Shown here piece after piece: positions 14,794 to 22,611 of a stretch of 46,560 nt of DNA. Position 1 is the first letter of the stretch. Each line of letters opens with the position of its first letter. The notes under the pieces are model-generated. The model made no database searches. It was not told where the DNA came from and saw nothing but the letters and a program-made list of their open reading frames with translations. Source of the DNA: Candidatus Dormiibacterota bacterium (GTDB taxonomy: Bacteria; Chloroflexota; Dormibacteria; Dormibacterales; Dormibacteraceae). The stretch is taken from assembly GCA_955652705.1 (NCBI GenBank), contig CATPBK010000131.1:1-46560 (forward strand), written 5' to 3'. The translations under genes were made by a program, and so were the position numbers.

Positions 14794-16404
14794 TTACCGG
14801 TACCCCCGGCGAGCGCCGTAGGAGAGCTCCTCCTCGGCCCACCCCCAACGATCGAGGACGGGCGCCCGCCCGACCCAGAGGCTCTGGATGAAGTCGCAGG
14901 CAGCCTCCCGCTGCTGTGAAGGGCTCCAGTCCAGCTCCCGCCCGATCACCTGGGCGGCGCGCTCGACGCAGGCCGCGCCGGCGCAGGGGCCGGCGGCAAG
15001 GCCCACTCGGCGGAAGGCGTCGCCGAGCGTCAGCACCTGCTCCTGGCGGGCGGCCCAGACCAGCTCCGCCTCCGATAACGGCTCGCACCGGCAGACGAGC
15101 CCGGATGTTCCACGTTTTACATCGAGGACCGCGGCCGCCCGGCTGCCGTGGCGCGTCTGCAGCCTGGCCACCGCGAGCGCGGTGAGGCCGTGTGCTCGCG
15201 CCAGCTCAGCCGCGGGTTCCAGGTCGGCTTCCGAACCCGGCAGCGGCGCCGTTCCCGTGGTGCAGCGCTGGTCGATCCTCAACTCACGCGCGACCAGGTC
15301 GGTGGCCTCCTCCGCCATCAGGCGGTACATGGAGAGCTTGCCGCCGGTGACGCTGACGAGCCCGCCAACGCCGTCTCGCTTCCCGTGGTCGATGATCTCG
15401 TAGCGCCGCGACAGGTCGTCCTCGTTCGGTCTCCACTGGTAGAGGGTGGGCCGCACGCCCGCCGTCGTCCGCACCGCCCGATGCTTGCGCAAGGCCGGGA
15501 ACACGCGGTCGATGCCCTCCAGGATGTAGTCGACCTCGTCCGGCAGCACCTCGAGGTCGTCCGGGTCCCCGTAGAAGTCGTCGTCGGTGGTGCCCGCTAG
15601 CGTGAAGTTGCCGTGCGGCACCATCAGGATGTCCCGGCCATCCACCGCCTCGCCGCTGACCGCGAAATTGGAGATGCGCCGGTCGTAGACGATGTGCACG
15701 CCCTTGGCCGGCCGCAGCTTCACGACTGCATCCGCCAGTCCCGCGACCCCCTCCGACCAGGGTCCCGTCGCGTTCACTACGACCCTGGCCCGGACCTCGC
15801 CGGCGGCGGCGTCCGGACCGCGGTAGCGAACCCCGACCACACGCGAGCCCTCTCGGAGCAAGGCAATGACGCGAGTGTGGTTGAGCGCCTGGGCCCCGTG
15901 CTCGATGGCATCCTGGACGTTGGCCCAGGCCAATCGGTGGGGGTCGACTCCCCACTCTTCCATCGTCACTGCTCCCACCAGGGTGGGCGCCAGGCCCGGC
16001 TCCAGCTCGAGGGCTTGCTCAGGACTGAGCCGGACGTGGGGATGCGAGAGCTTGAGTGGTTGGAACCGGTCGTAGACCTCCATCGCGGTTTCCATCCGCT
16101 CGAGGTTGTTGCGGTCTCCTGGCAGGACCGGGATCAGGAAGACCACCCGATGCACCATGTGCCTTGCGATGCGGACGATCTTGCCGGCGTCCTCGCAGCT
16201 GAGCCTGGTCGTCTTCCAGTCGAACTCCAGGTAGCGGGGACCGCCGTGGATCATGCAGCTGGAAGAGCCGCTCGTGCCCCCGCCGTAGTCCTCCTTCTCG
16301 AGTAAGAGCACGGAGGCGCCGCGTCTGGCCAGGTCGCGCGCCACCCCGGCGCCCGTCACCCCTCCCCCGATGACGACGACGTCGTGAGCGCGGGGCGCGC
16401 TCAC
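14794..16404 (-). CDS. glpA: FAD-dependent glycerol-3-phosphate dehydrogenase, GlpA type with BFD-like domain
   Basis: A 536-aa flavoenzyme oxidising sn-glycerol 3-phosphate to dihydroxyacetone phosphate. The FAD loop is VVVIGGGVTGAGVARDLARR (residues about 9-28). GTSGSSSCMIHGGPRYLE, LRPAKGVHIVYDRR and VSVTGGKLSMYRLMAEEA are DAO/GlpD family signatures. Near residues 430-490 is a BFD-like cluster-binding segment: CRC in SGLVCRCEPLSEAE and CAGAAC in AAGPCAGAACVE. That segment marks the anaerobic-type GlpA subunit rather than GlpD. GTG start 7 bp after the EF-G-like stop; the iron-sulfur gene follows. Confidence 0.88.
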   Translation of the reverse strand: MSAPRAHDVVVIGGGVTGAGVARDLARRGASVLLLEKEDYGGGTSGSSSCMIHGGPRYLEFDWKTTRLSCEDAGKIVRIARHMVHRVVFLIPVLPGDRNNLERMETAMEVYDRFQPLKLSHPHVRLSPEQALELEPGLAPTLVGAVTMEEWGVDPHRLAWANVQDAIEHGAQALNHTRVIALLREGSRVVGVRYRGPDAAAGEVRARVVVNATGPWSEGVAGLADAVVKLRPAKGVHIVYDRRISNFAVSGEAVDGRDILMVPHGNFTLAGTTDDDFYGDPDDLEVLPDEVDYILEGIDRVFPALRKHRAVRTTAGVRPTLYQWRPNEDDLSRRYEIIDHGKRDGVGGLVSVTGGKLSMYRLMAEEATDLVARELRIDQRCTTGTAPLPGSEADLEPAAELARAHGLTALAVARLQTRHGSRAAAVLDVKRGTSGLVCRCEPLSEAELVWAARQEQVLTLGDAFRRVGLAAGPCAGAACVERAAQVIGRELDWSPSQQREAACDFIQSLWVGRAPVLDRWGWAEEELSYGARRGYR

Positions 16405-16411
16405 AAGCTCC

Positions 16412-18436
16412 TCACTCTTTGGACGCGTGCTCCTTCTGCCAGGTTTCGATCAAGGGCTTGGCGAGGTGCTGCGGCATCTCCTCGCGGTGTGAAAAACGTT
16501 TTACAAAGGTGCCGCGGCCCTGCGTCATGGAACGCAGGTCGAGCGCGAACTTCTGCAGCTCCGATTCGGGCACCTGCGCCCGGACGGTCGTCGTGCCGTC
16601 GCCGGGCTCGGTGCCTGAGATCTTCCCGCGCCGCCCGTTCAGGTCGCTCATGATGTCGCCGAGGAACCTGTCCGGGACGCTGATCTCAGCGTCCAGGATG
16701 GGCTCCAGGATGACCGGGCTGGCGTCGAGCGCGGCCCGCCGCATGGCAACTCCCCCGGCGAGCTGGAAGGCCATGTCGCTGGAGTCGACGGTGTGGTACT
16801 TGCCGTCGAGGAGGGCGACCTTGACGTCGACCATCGGGTACCCGGCCACGACGCCTTTGTCCATGGCGTCGCGCACCCCTTTCTCGACTGAGGGGCGGAA
16901 GTTCTGGGGGATGGCGCCGCCGAAGATCTTGTCCTGCCAGACGAACCCTTCGCCTCTCGCCGCGGGTGAAATCTCGATCGTGGCGACGGCGTACTGGCCG
17001 TGTCCGCCCGACTGCTTCACATGCCTGCCTTCGGCCTTCGCCGTGCCGGCGACCGTCTCCCGGTAGGCGACTTTCGGCGGCTCGGTGCTGGCTTCGACGC
17101 CGTACTTGCGCTTCAGCTTCTCGATGATCACGTCCAAGTGCACGTCGCCGAGGCCGGAGATGAGCAGCTGGTGCGTCTCTTCATTGCGGTCGACTCGCAG
17201 GGTCGGATCCTCTTCGGCCAGGCGGGCCAGGCCGGTTCCGATCTTGTCCTCATCGCCCCGCGACTTCGGGAAGATGGCCAGCGTGTAGACGGCATGAGGA
17301 AGCTCGATCTCGGGCTCGGCCGTCGCCGCCTTCTCGCCGATGGTGTCGCCGGTGAGCGTGTGCTGGAGCTTTGCGACCGCGCCGATGTCGCCAGCACAGA
17401 CCTCGGGCGTGTTGACGTGCTCCTTCCCGCGCGGGAAGAAGAGCGATCCGACGCGTTCGTCGACGTTGCGGGCGACGTTCCGAAGCGGCTGGTCAGACCG
17501 GAGGCAGCCGGCCAGGACCTTGAAGTAGGTGACCCGACCGACGAAGGGGTCGGCCGTGGTGTTGAAGACGAGGGCTTTGGCCGGACCATCGGCTGGCACC
17601 GACGGTGGTGGGAAGAGCTCGATCACGGTGTTCAGCAAGGTGCGCACGCCGAGCAGCTTCGTCGCCGAGCAACAGACGACCGGGGCGACGCTGCCGGCGA
17701 CGATGCCCTCGCGCAAACCCTTCTGGATCTCCGCGTCGCTCAGCTCGCCTTCGTCCAGGTACTTCTCGAGGAGCTCGTCATCGCCTTCGGCGGCGGCCTC
17801 CATGAGCTGGGCGTGGTATTCGTCTACGCGGCCCTTGAGCTCGTCCGGGATGTCCGTCTCCTGGGCCTTGCCGTCGCCGCCGCTGACGATGGCTTTCATG
17901 CTCAGGAGGTCGACGACCCCCTTGAAGCCCGCCTCCGAGCCGATCGGCACCTGAATCGGGACCGGCTTCGGCCGCAGCGCCTCGCGGAGCGAGCCGACGA
18001 CAGCGAAGAAGTCGGAGTTCTCCTTGTCCATCTTGTTGACCACGACGAGGCGCGGCTTGGAGTCGTGGTTGCAATGCTCCCAGGCGATCTCGGTCCCGAC
18101 CGCCAGCGCCGAGTTGGCGCTCACCACGATCAGGGCGCCCTCGACCGCGCGGAGTGCCGCGACCACCTGCCCCGCGAAGTCGAAGAACCCGGGCGTGTCG
18201 AGCAGGTTGACCTTGTGGCCGCCGTGGTCGAGATGGCCGGCGCCGGCGGCGATGGAGATCTTGCGCCGCGCCTCCTCCGGCTCGAAGTCCATGGCGGAGG
18301 TACCGGCGTCGGTGGAGCCCAGGCGAGGGAGGCTGCCACCAACGTGGAGGAGGGCCTCGGCCAGGGTCGTCTTGCCCTCGTGCGAATGCCCCAAGATCGC
18401 GATGTTTCGGATCTTGTCCGCGGCGAGGTTGGGCAC
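16412..18436 (-). CDS. Elongation factor G-like GTPase (EF-G paralogue)
   Basis: A 674-aa translational GTPase. G1 ILGHSHEGKTTLAEALL, G3 NLLDTPGFFDF, G4 VVNKMD and G5 near VCCSATKLLG are present. The remaining EF-G domains follow (LPHAVYTLAIFPKSRGDEDK; GLGDVHLDVIIEKLKRKYGV; GHGQYAVATIEI; LEPILDAEISVPDRFLGDI). The effector region and G1 differ from housekeeping FusA (GHSHEGKTT rather than GHIDAGKTT), placing it among EF-G-like/EF-G2 factors of uncertain role. GTG 18436 starts directly at VPNLAADKIRN and has a TACACT box 8 bases upstream, so the mRNA is probably leaderless. The open frame upstream is not coding. Confidence 0.88.
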   Translation of the reverse strand: MPNLAADKIRNIAILGHSHEGKTTLAEALLHVGGSLPRLGSTDAGTSAMDFEPEEARRKISIAAGAGHLDHGGHKVNLLDTPGFFDFAGQVVAALRAVEGALIVVSANSALAVGTEIAWEHCNHDSKPRLVVVNKMDKENSDFFAVVGSLREALRPKPVPIQVPIGSEAGFKGVVDLLSMKAIVSGGDGKAQETDIPDELKGRVDEYHAQLMEAAAEGDDELLEKYLDEGELSDAEIQKGLREGIVAGSVAPVVCCSATKLLGVRTLLNTVIELFPPPSVPADGPAKALVFNTTADPFVGRVTYFKVLAGCLRSDQPLRNVARNVDERVGSLFFPRGKEHVNTPEVCAGDIGAVAKLQHTLTGDTIGEKAATAEPEIELPHAVYTLAIFPKSRGDEDKIGTGLARLAEEDPTLRVDRNEETHQLLISGLGDVHLDVIIEKLKRKYGVEASTEPPKVAYRETVAGTAKAEGRHVKQSGGHGQYAVATIEISPAARGEGFVWQDKIFGGAIPQNFRPSVEKGVRDAMDKGVVAGYPMVDVKVALLDGKYHTVDSSDMAFQLAGGVAMRRAALDASPVILEPILDAEISVPDRFLGDIMSDLNGRRGKISGTEPGDGTTTVRAQVPESELQKFALDLRSMTQGRGTFVKRFSHREEMPQHLAKPLIETWQKEHASKE

Positions 18437-18450
18437 GGAGAACAAGTGTA
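18437..18450 (-). promoter_or_regulatory. -10 box for the EF-G-like/glpA operon (leaderless)
   Basis: TACACT (18450 to 18445 on the minus strand), eight bases, then GTG. No ribosome binding site is present. Confidence 0.45.
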
Positions 18451-18498
18451 GTGAGCGGCTTTGCGCTCGGCCGGGCGGCCGAACCAGGCCTGATCCGT

Positions 18499-18526
18499 TT
18501 GAGCTGGAAGGCGCTTCGGGTAGCAT
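18499..18526 (+). promoter_or_regulatory. Sigma70-type promoter for the 74-aa protein and HTH/peptidase operon
   Basis: -35 TTGAGC (18499-18504), 16-base spacer, -10 TAGCAT (18521-18526), then 12 bases to the ATG at 18539. Divergent from the EF-G-like promoter. Confidence 0.55.
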
Positions 18527-18538
18527 GGTGACTGTCAG

Positions 18539-18763
18539 ATGAGCAAGCGCAGCGCGTCGGTGGACGAGATCGTGGCCGCGATCGAGGCGGCCCGCGACAA
18601 GGTCATGTCCGACGAGGTCAAGTCGCTGACCAAGCTGGGCATCCCCAAGGCGATGGCCTACCAGGTGATCGCCAACCGTTACCACCAGACGACCAACAAC
18701 CAGGACGAGGCCGAGCCGGACTTCGACGCCGGGCACCCGCCCTCCTGGGAAGAGATCGGCTAG
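18539..18763 (+). CDS. Small acidic hypothetical protein
   Basis: A 74-aa soluble protein: a helical N-terminal half (DEIVAAIEAARDKVMSDEVK) and an acidic C-terminus (NNQDEAEPDFDAGHPPSWEE). Third positions are strongly GC, as in neighbours. It follows a good promoter and precedes the HTH gene by 17 bp, so all three downstream genes may share the transcript. Family not recognised. Confidence 0.62.
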   Translation: MSKRSASVDEIVAAIEAARDKVMSDEVKSLTKLGIPKAMAYQVIANRYHQTTNNQDEAEPDFDAGHPPSWEEIG

Positions 18764-18780
18764 GGACCGCCCCGGGCCCG

Positions 18781-19164
18781 ATGAACCGCGCAGAGCGGTT
18801 CAACCGGCTGCTTTCGATCCTCTCCGAGGTGGTGAGGCATCCCGGCCAGCATCCTTCTGAGCTGGCTGGCGCCTGTGGCGTTTCCGAGCGCACGCTCCGG
18901 CGCGACCTGTCCGAGCTGCGCCGCCTCGGGTTCGAGCTGGCTTACCTGGACGGCTACCAGCTCCAGGGCCGCCTCAACCTCGATGGCAGCGTCACACCCC
19001 GGACCTGGGCGCTGCCGATCGTTTACGAGCAGCAACTGCGGCTGCTGCGTTCGAGCTTTCCGGCCCGGGTCGCCGAGGCGGTCCAGTCCGAGGTCGAAGC
19101 CGCGGCGCCCGCCGCTCTGGCCGAGCTCTTCTCGCGAGCCATCGCCAGGATGGCTAGTTTGTAA
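18781..19164 (+). CDS. HTH-type (DeoR/HTH_11-like) DNA-binding protein
   Basis: A 127-aa protein. Residues about 1-60 form a winged-helix: NRLLSILSEVVRHPGQHPSE, LAGACGVSERTLRRDLSELR (recognition helix), LGFELAYLDGYQL (wing). This is the N-terminal layout of DeoR- or WYL-type regulators, but no sensor domain follows, only about 60 helical residues. ATG start at 18781. Its stop lies within a TGT-N10-ACA inverted repeat that could be its own operator (19157-19178). Target unknown. Confidence 0.75.
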   Translation: MNRAERFNRLLSILSEVVRHPGQHPSELAGACGVSERTLRRDLSELRRLGFELAYLDGYQLQGRLNLDGSVTPRTWALPIVYEQQLRLLRSSFPARVAEAVQSEVEAAAPAALAELFSRAIARMASL

Positions 19165-19178
19165 AACGTGGAACAAAC
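19157..19178 (+). promoter_or_regulatory. Inverted repeat spanning the start of the M24 peptidase gene (operator candidate)
   Basis: GTTTGT, ten bases (AAAACGTGGA), ACAAAC. It contains the HTH stop codon and the GTG start of the peptidase. The 16-base core TGTAAAACGTGGAACA recurs exactly, in opposite orientation, inside glpA at 15106-15121, also with extended matching arms. Confidence 0.4.
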
Positions 19179-20313
19179 CCCGGCGCTGCTGCTGATCAAT
19201 GCCGGCGAAGACTCGGACTTCTTCTACGCCACCCATTTCCTGACTCAGGACCCGGCTCTCTACATCCGGTTCGGAGACGAGGACAACGTCCTGGTCCTGA
19301 TGACGATGGAGATCGAGCGAGGCCGCCAGACCAGCACGGCCAGCAAGGTTGTCGACCGGGCAGAACACGGTTGGCGCGAGGACCTGGACGGCTACCGCGC
19401 CTGGGCGCAGCTGGCAGCCGAGCTGCTCGGTGAGCGGGGCCAGAGCCGGGCTCGGGTCTCCGGGCGCCTCCCGGCCGCCTACTACGAGGAGCTCCGGAAC
19501 GCTGACGTCGACCTCCACCTGGACAAGGCCCTCTTCGTTGCGCAGCGGCGGCGCAAGTCGGCTGAGGAAGCCGACTGGATCCACGCCGCCCAGCGGGCGG
19601 CCGAGGCGGCCTGCGCCGAGATCGTGAACCACCTCGCCGCCGCCGAGGTCAAAGACGGCAACCTTTGGGCCGACGGCCGCCCACTCACGTCTGAGCGATT
19701 GATGGCCTCCGGGCAGGCGGTCCTGAACCAGATCGGTTATTCCTGCGACGACATGATCGTCGCCGGCTCGCCGCTCTGCGCGATGCCGCACTGGCGGGGC
19801 GAGGGGCCGATTCTGGCCAATGCGCCGGTGATCATCGACATCTTTCCGCGCGGGCGCGTCTCCCGCTATCACGGCGACCTCACCCGGACGGTCGTCGTCG
19901 GCGAGACGGGTGAAGAGGTCCGGCGCATGCACCAGGCCTGCCTGGAAGCACTGGACGTCGCGATTGCGGCGATCCGGCCTGGCGTTAACGGCCGGGCGGT
20001 CCACGAGGCGGCCTGTGAGGTCCTGGTCGGACACGGCTTCGGCACCGCCACGCCCGGCTTCGAAGGGCCGCCCGAGGCGGCGAAGATGATCCATTCGACC
20101 GGGCACGGCGTCGGCCTCGACGTGCACGAGCTGCCGGTGCTCCGCCCCGTTGACATGCCGCTCGAGGAGGGAGACGTCATCACTGTGGAACCCGGGCTCT
20201 ACAAGGAGGGACTGGGCGGCGTGCGGGTGGAGGACACGGGCCTGGTCACGGCCGACGGCTTCAGCAACTTCACGTCGCTGACCCGCAGCCTGGACCCGAA
20301 AGCCTACCGCTAG
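19168..20313 (+). CDS. M24 family metallopeptidase (Xaa-Pro aminopeptidase-like)
   Basis: A 381-aa two-domain enzyme. The N-terminal creatinase-like domain (about 1-135) is followed by the pita-bread catalytic domain. The five metal ligands are visible: the Asp pair in VIIDIFPRGR and YHGDLTRTVVV, His in STGHGVGLDVHE, Glu in ITVEPGLY and Glu in GVRVEDTGLV. Such enzymes remove N-terminal residues before proline or cleave dipeptides in the cytoplasm. GTG start at 19168, 3 bp after the HTH stop, inside an inverted repeat. Confidence 0.9.
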   Translation: MEQTPALLLINAGEDSDFFYATHFLTQDPALYIRFGDEDNVLVLMTMEIERGRQTSTASKVVDRAEHGWREDLDGYRAWAQLAAELLGERGQSRARVSGRLPAAYYEELRNADVDLHLDKALFVAQRRRKSAEEADWIHAAQRAAEAACAEIVNHLAAAEVKDGNLWADGRPLTSERLMASGQAVLNQIGYSCDDMIVAGSPLCAMPHWRGEGPILANAPVIIDIFPRGRVSRYHGDLTRTVVVGETGEEVRRMHQACLEALDVAIAAIRPGVNGRAVHEAACEVLVGHGFGTATPGFEGPPEAAKMIHSTGHGVGLDVHELPVLRPVDMPLEEGDVITVEPGLYKEGLGGVRVEDTGLVTADGFSNFTSLTRSLDPKAYR

Positions 20314-20328
20314 CGCGCCCGGCGCGGC

Positions 20329-20345
20329 GTAAAGTATCGCTTTAC
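20329..20345 (+). promoter_or_regulatory. Operator-like inverted repeat over the XRE gene promoter
   Basis: GTAAAG-TATCG-CTTTAC, 6-bp perfect arms, 4 bases before the ATG at 20350. TAAAGT within it also fits a -10 box, so binding would block transcription. Autoregulation by the XRE protein is the simple reading. Confidence 0.5.
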
Positions 20346-20349
20346 AGCG

Positions 20350-20955
20350 ATGGAAACACTCGGCGACCGCGTGCGACGGCTGCGAACCGAGCGCGGGATG
20401 AGCCTGGCCAAGGTCGCGGGCGGCGACTTCAGTCGCGCTTTCCTGAACCAGGTCGAACTCGGTAAGAGCCGCCCCTCGGTTCGCGTGCTGAGGGTGATCG
20501 CCAACCGGCTCGGCGCACCCGTCGAGTACCTACTCGACGGCGCCACGCCCACGCTCGACCGCGAAATCGCCCTCGAACGGGCGCGAATCCAGCTCCTGCG
20601 GGGGCGATTCAAAGCCTGCCTGGCCGAGCTGGAACCTGCCTTCGACGCCCACGAGTGGCCGCTCGGCGTCGACGCCCGGATGACCGCGGCGCAGGCCATG
20701 CGGGGCCTCGGCCGAGAGGCTCAGTCCCTCCGGCTCCTCGAGGAGCAGCGGGCGGCGATCGAAGCCCGGGGCGACAAGCCCCGCCTCCGGAAGCTCCGGG
20801 ACCTGCTCAAGGCCAAGCCCGTCCGGCCGCTCTCAGCCGATATCCACCTGCGGCAGGCCGACCGCTGGCTGGCAGCCGGCGCAGGCGCGGCCGCCCTGGA
20901 GAACTACCGCGTCGCCCGGGTCCTGCTCGAGGCTAGAGCCCTTGCGGGAAGTTGA
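20350..20955 (+). CDS. XRE-family regulator with TPR-like C-terminal region
   Basis: A 201-aa protein. Residues about 3-65 are an HTH_3/XRE domain: LGDRVRRLRTERGMSLAKVA, a recognition helix around DFSRAFLNQVELGKSRPS, then LRVIANRLGAPVEYLLDG. The rest is helical with TPR-like pairing (ALERARIQLLRGRFKACLAE; AGAAALENYRVARVLLEARA), as in regulators that sense peptides or partner proteins. ATG start; an inverted repeat sits just upstream. The last 23 bp overlap the converging gene. Confidence 0.82.
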   Translation: METLGDRVRRLRTERGMSLAKVAGGDFSRAFLNQVELGKSRPSVRVLRVIANRLGAPVEYLLDGATPTLDREIALERARIQLLRGRFKACLAELEPAFDAHEWPLGVDARMTAAQAMRGLGREAQSLRLLEEQRAAIEARGDKPRLRKLRDLLKAKPVRPLSADIHLRQADRWLAAGAGAAALENYRVARVLLEARALAGS

Positions 20956-21595
20956 AAGGCGTTTGCGGAGCGTCGGGCGGCGCGATCTCCAGGGTGATCT
21001 GGGTGTGATGACCAGACGGCCCCAAATCGATGTTGCGCGGGTTGCCGGTATAGGGCTTGCCGTCGACTATGACCTTCAGGTTCTGGCCTTTGGCGACCGT
21101 CAGCGTCGCCAGATGCGTGGAATCGAGCCGCACGGTGGAGTTGGAGATGTGCCAGACGTCGAAGAAGTCACCCAGGGTGAACCGGCGTTTTGCCGCGGAG
21201 GTGGGCGCCTCGATGTGGATGATCCCGTCCGTGTAGTGCGTGTGCAGCCAGTAGAAGCAGGATCCCGAGGTGACGTAGCCGCTGGTCTGGTCGGTGACTG
21301 GGTTGGAGACCCCGATCGCGGCCGGGACGTTGACCTGGCTGCCCAGGTAGATGATCTCGAGGTGCGCGTGGTAGTGGGCGGCCGCCTGCTCGCCAGCCGT
21401 GCACTGGATCGCGCTCACCGGCCGGGTCGGGCTGGCCTGGGCCGTGAGCTGGTTGTAGATGAACACGCCCCCCAGCGCGATGGCGATGAGCGAGCCCATC
21501 ACCACGGGCAGGACCGGGATCCTGTCGTACCAGCTCTGCCGCCGGACCGGACGCCGGTCACGGCGCAGTTGCTGCTTTCGCTTGGATTTGCTCAT
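20933..21595 (-). CDS. Membrane-anchored extracytoplasmic protein with YHAHL and WLHTH motifs
   Basis: A 220-aa protein. A very basic cytosolic N-terminus (SKSKRKQQLRRDRRPVRRQ) and one membrane helix (VLPVVMGSLIAIALGGVFIY) are followed by an outside domain. That domain has AAHYHAHLEIIYLG, VPAAIGV, CFYWLHTHYTDGIIHIE, FTLGDFFDVWHIS and a final beta region. The clustered His in HxHL and LHTH suggest metal binding. I have seen this motif set in Chloroflexota and actinobacterial hypothetical proteins but know no named family. ATG 21595; the frame upstream runs into the rpsF promoter region and is not used. Confidence 0.7.
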   Translation of the reverse strand: MSKSKRKQQLRRDRRPVRRQSWYDRIPVLPVVMGSLIAIALGGVFIYNQLTAQASPTRPVSAIQCTAGEQAAAHYHAHLEIIYLGSQVNVPAAIGVSNPVTDQTSGYVTSGSCFYWLHTHYTDGIIHIEAPTSAAKRRFTLGDFFDVWHISNSTVRLDSTHLATLTVAKGQNLKVIVDGKPYTGNPRNIDLGPSGHHTQITLEIAPPDAPQTPFNFPQGL

Positions 21596-21633
21596 GGGTT
21601 CCAGGGCACCGGGGTCGGCCGGCGCCGCCCTGT

Positions 21634-21687
21634 TAGAATAGCCGGGTCCTTTCTGGTCCCGGCCGGAGGTGTCTCCGTTGGTCCGGG
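21634..21687 (+). promoter_or_regulatory. rpsF promoter -10 and structured leader
   Basis: TAGAAT (21634-21639) is a likely -10 box. In the 80-nt leader, CCCGG (21658-21662) pairs with CCGGG (21683-21687), and inside it CGGAG (21664-21668) pairs with CTCCG (21673-21677) across a GTGT loop, leaving a 1x5 internal loop. rpsF leaders often carry an S6:S18-binding hairpin for autoregulation; this may be one, but the internal-loop sequence is not clearly the known motif. Confidence 0.4.
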
Positions 21688-21719
21688 GCTTGAACCATAG
21701 AGAGGAGATAGCCAAGCCC

Positions 21720-22181
21720 TTGCGGGATTACGAGATCCTGTACATCGTCCGGCCCGACGTCGAGGAAGCCGACCTCCCCGAGACCACCAAGAAGGTGGAA
21801 TCGCTGATCGAGAGCCTCGGTGGCAGCGTGCAGCGCACCAACATCTGGGGAAAGCGGCGTCTGGCCTATGAGGTGAGCCACCTCCGCGAGGGCCACTACG
21901 TCCTGACCGACTTCGAGATTGACGCCGGCCGGGTGCCCGAGATGGAGGCGACCCTCAAGATCTCGGACCAGGTCTTCAGGCACCTCATCGTGCGCAAGCC
22001 GCCCGCCGGCCCAGCGCCTACAGCCGCACCGCCGCAGCCGGTCGAGGCAGCCGAGAGCGCAGCCGTGGAAGCGGTCGCGCCCAGCGAGCCCGATGGCGGC
22101 CAGCCGCAGGAACCGGTCGTTGCGACCGGTAGCACGGAAGCCTCCGATGTGGAGGAGGAGGGGGACAATGGCCAGCCTTAA
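21720..22181 (+). CDS. rpsF: 30S ribosomal protein S6
   Basis: A 153-aa protein. Residues 1-93 are the S6 fold: [53 protein letters not shown] and [14 protein letters not shown]. The remaining 60 residues are an Ala/Pro/Glu-rich acidic tail, longer than in most S6. TTG at 21720 is the best start: GAGGAG lies 12-13 bases upstream and the product begins at the conserved RDYE. The 3' end overlaps ssb by 14 bp. S6 binds S18 on the platform of the small subunit. Confidence 0.92.
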   Translation: MRDYEILYIVRPDVEEADLPETTKKVESLIESLGGSVQRTNIWGKRRLAYEVSHLREGHYVLTDFEIDAGRVPEMEATLKISDQVFRHLIVRKPPAGPAPTAAPPQPVEAAESAAVEAVAPSEPDGGQPQEPVVATGSTEASDVEEEGDNGQP

Positions 22182-22611
22182 CAAGGTGCTGCTGATGGGC
22201 CGCCTGACCCGCGACCCGGAGATGCGCTACACCCCGAGCGGGCAGCCGGTGAGCTCCTTTTCGATTGCCACCAACCGCTATGCGGTGGGCAACGACGGCG
22301 AAAAAAAGGAATTCACCGACTACCACAACATCGTGGCCTGGAACATCGGCAAGCGGAACCTGGCCGAGCAGGTGGCCCAATACCTTCACAAGGGGTCCCT
22401 GGTCTACGTGGAGGGCCGCCTCCAGACCCGCTCCTGGGAGGGCCAGGACGGGCAGAAAAGGCGCACCACCGAAGTGATCGCGAACGACGTCCAGTTCCTG
22501 GAGCCTCGCCAGAACGGCGGCCGGCCCGCGGTTGCCGGGGCCACCGACGAGCTCCCGGCGATGGCCGAGGAAACGGCCCGTGACGTCGACCCTGACGAGA
22601 TTCCCTTCTAG
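22168..22611 (+). CDS. ssb: Single-stranded DNA-binding protein
   Basis: A 147-aa SSB. The OB fold covers residues about 1-108 ([72 protein letters not shown]). A short linker ends in the acidic interaction tip [10 protein letters not shown] strong ribosome binding site (GGAGGAGGAGGGG) precedes ATG 22168 within the end of rpsF. The stop codon TAG abuts the inverted-repeat element at 22612. Confidence 0.95.
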   Translation: MASLNKVLLMGRLTRDPEMRYTPSGQPVSSFSIATNRYAVGNDGEKKEFTDYHNIVAWNIGKRNLAEQVAQYLHKGSLVYVEGRLQTRSWEGQDGQKRRTTEVIANDVQFLEPRQNGGRPAVAGATDELPAMAEETARDVDPDEIPF

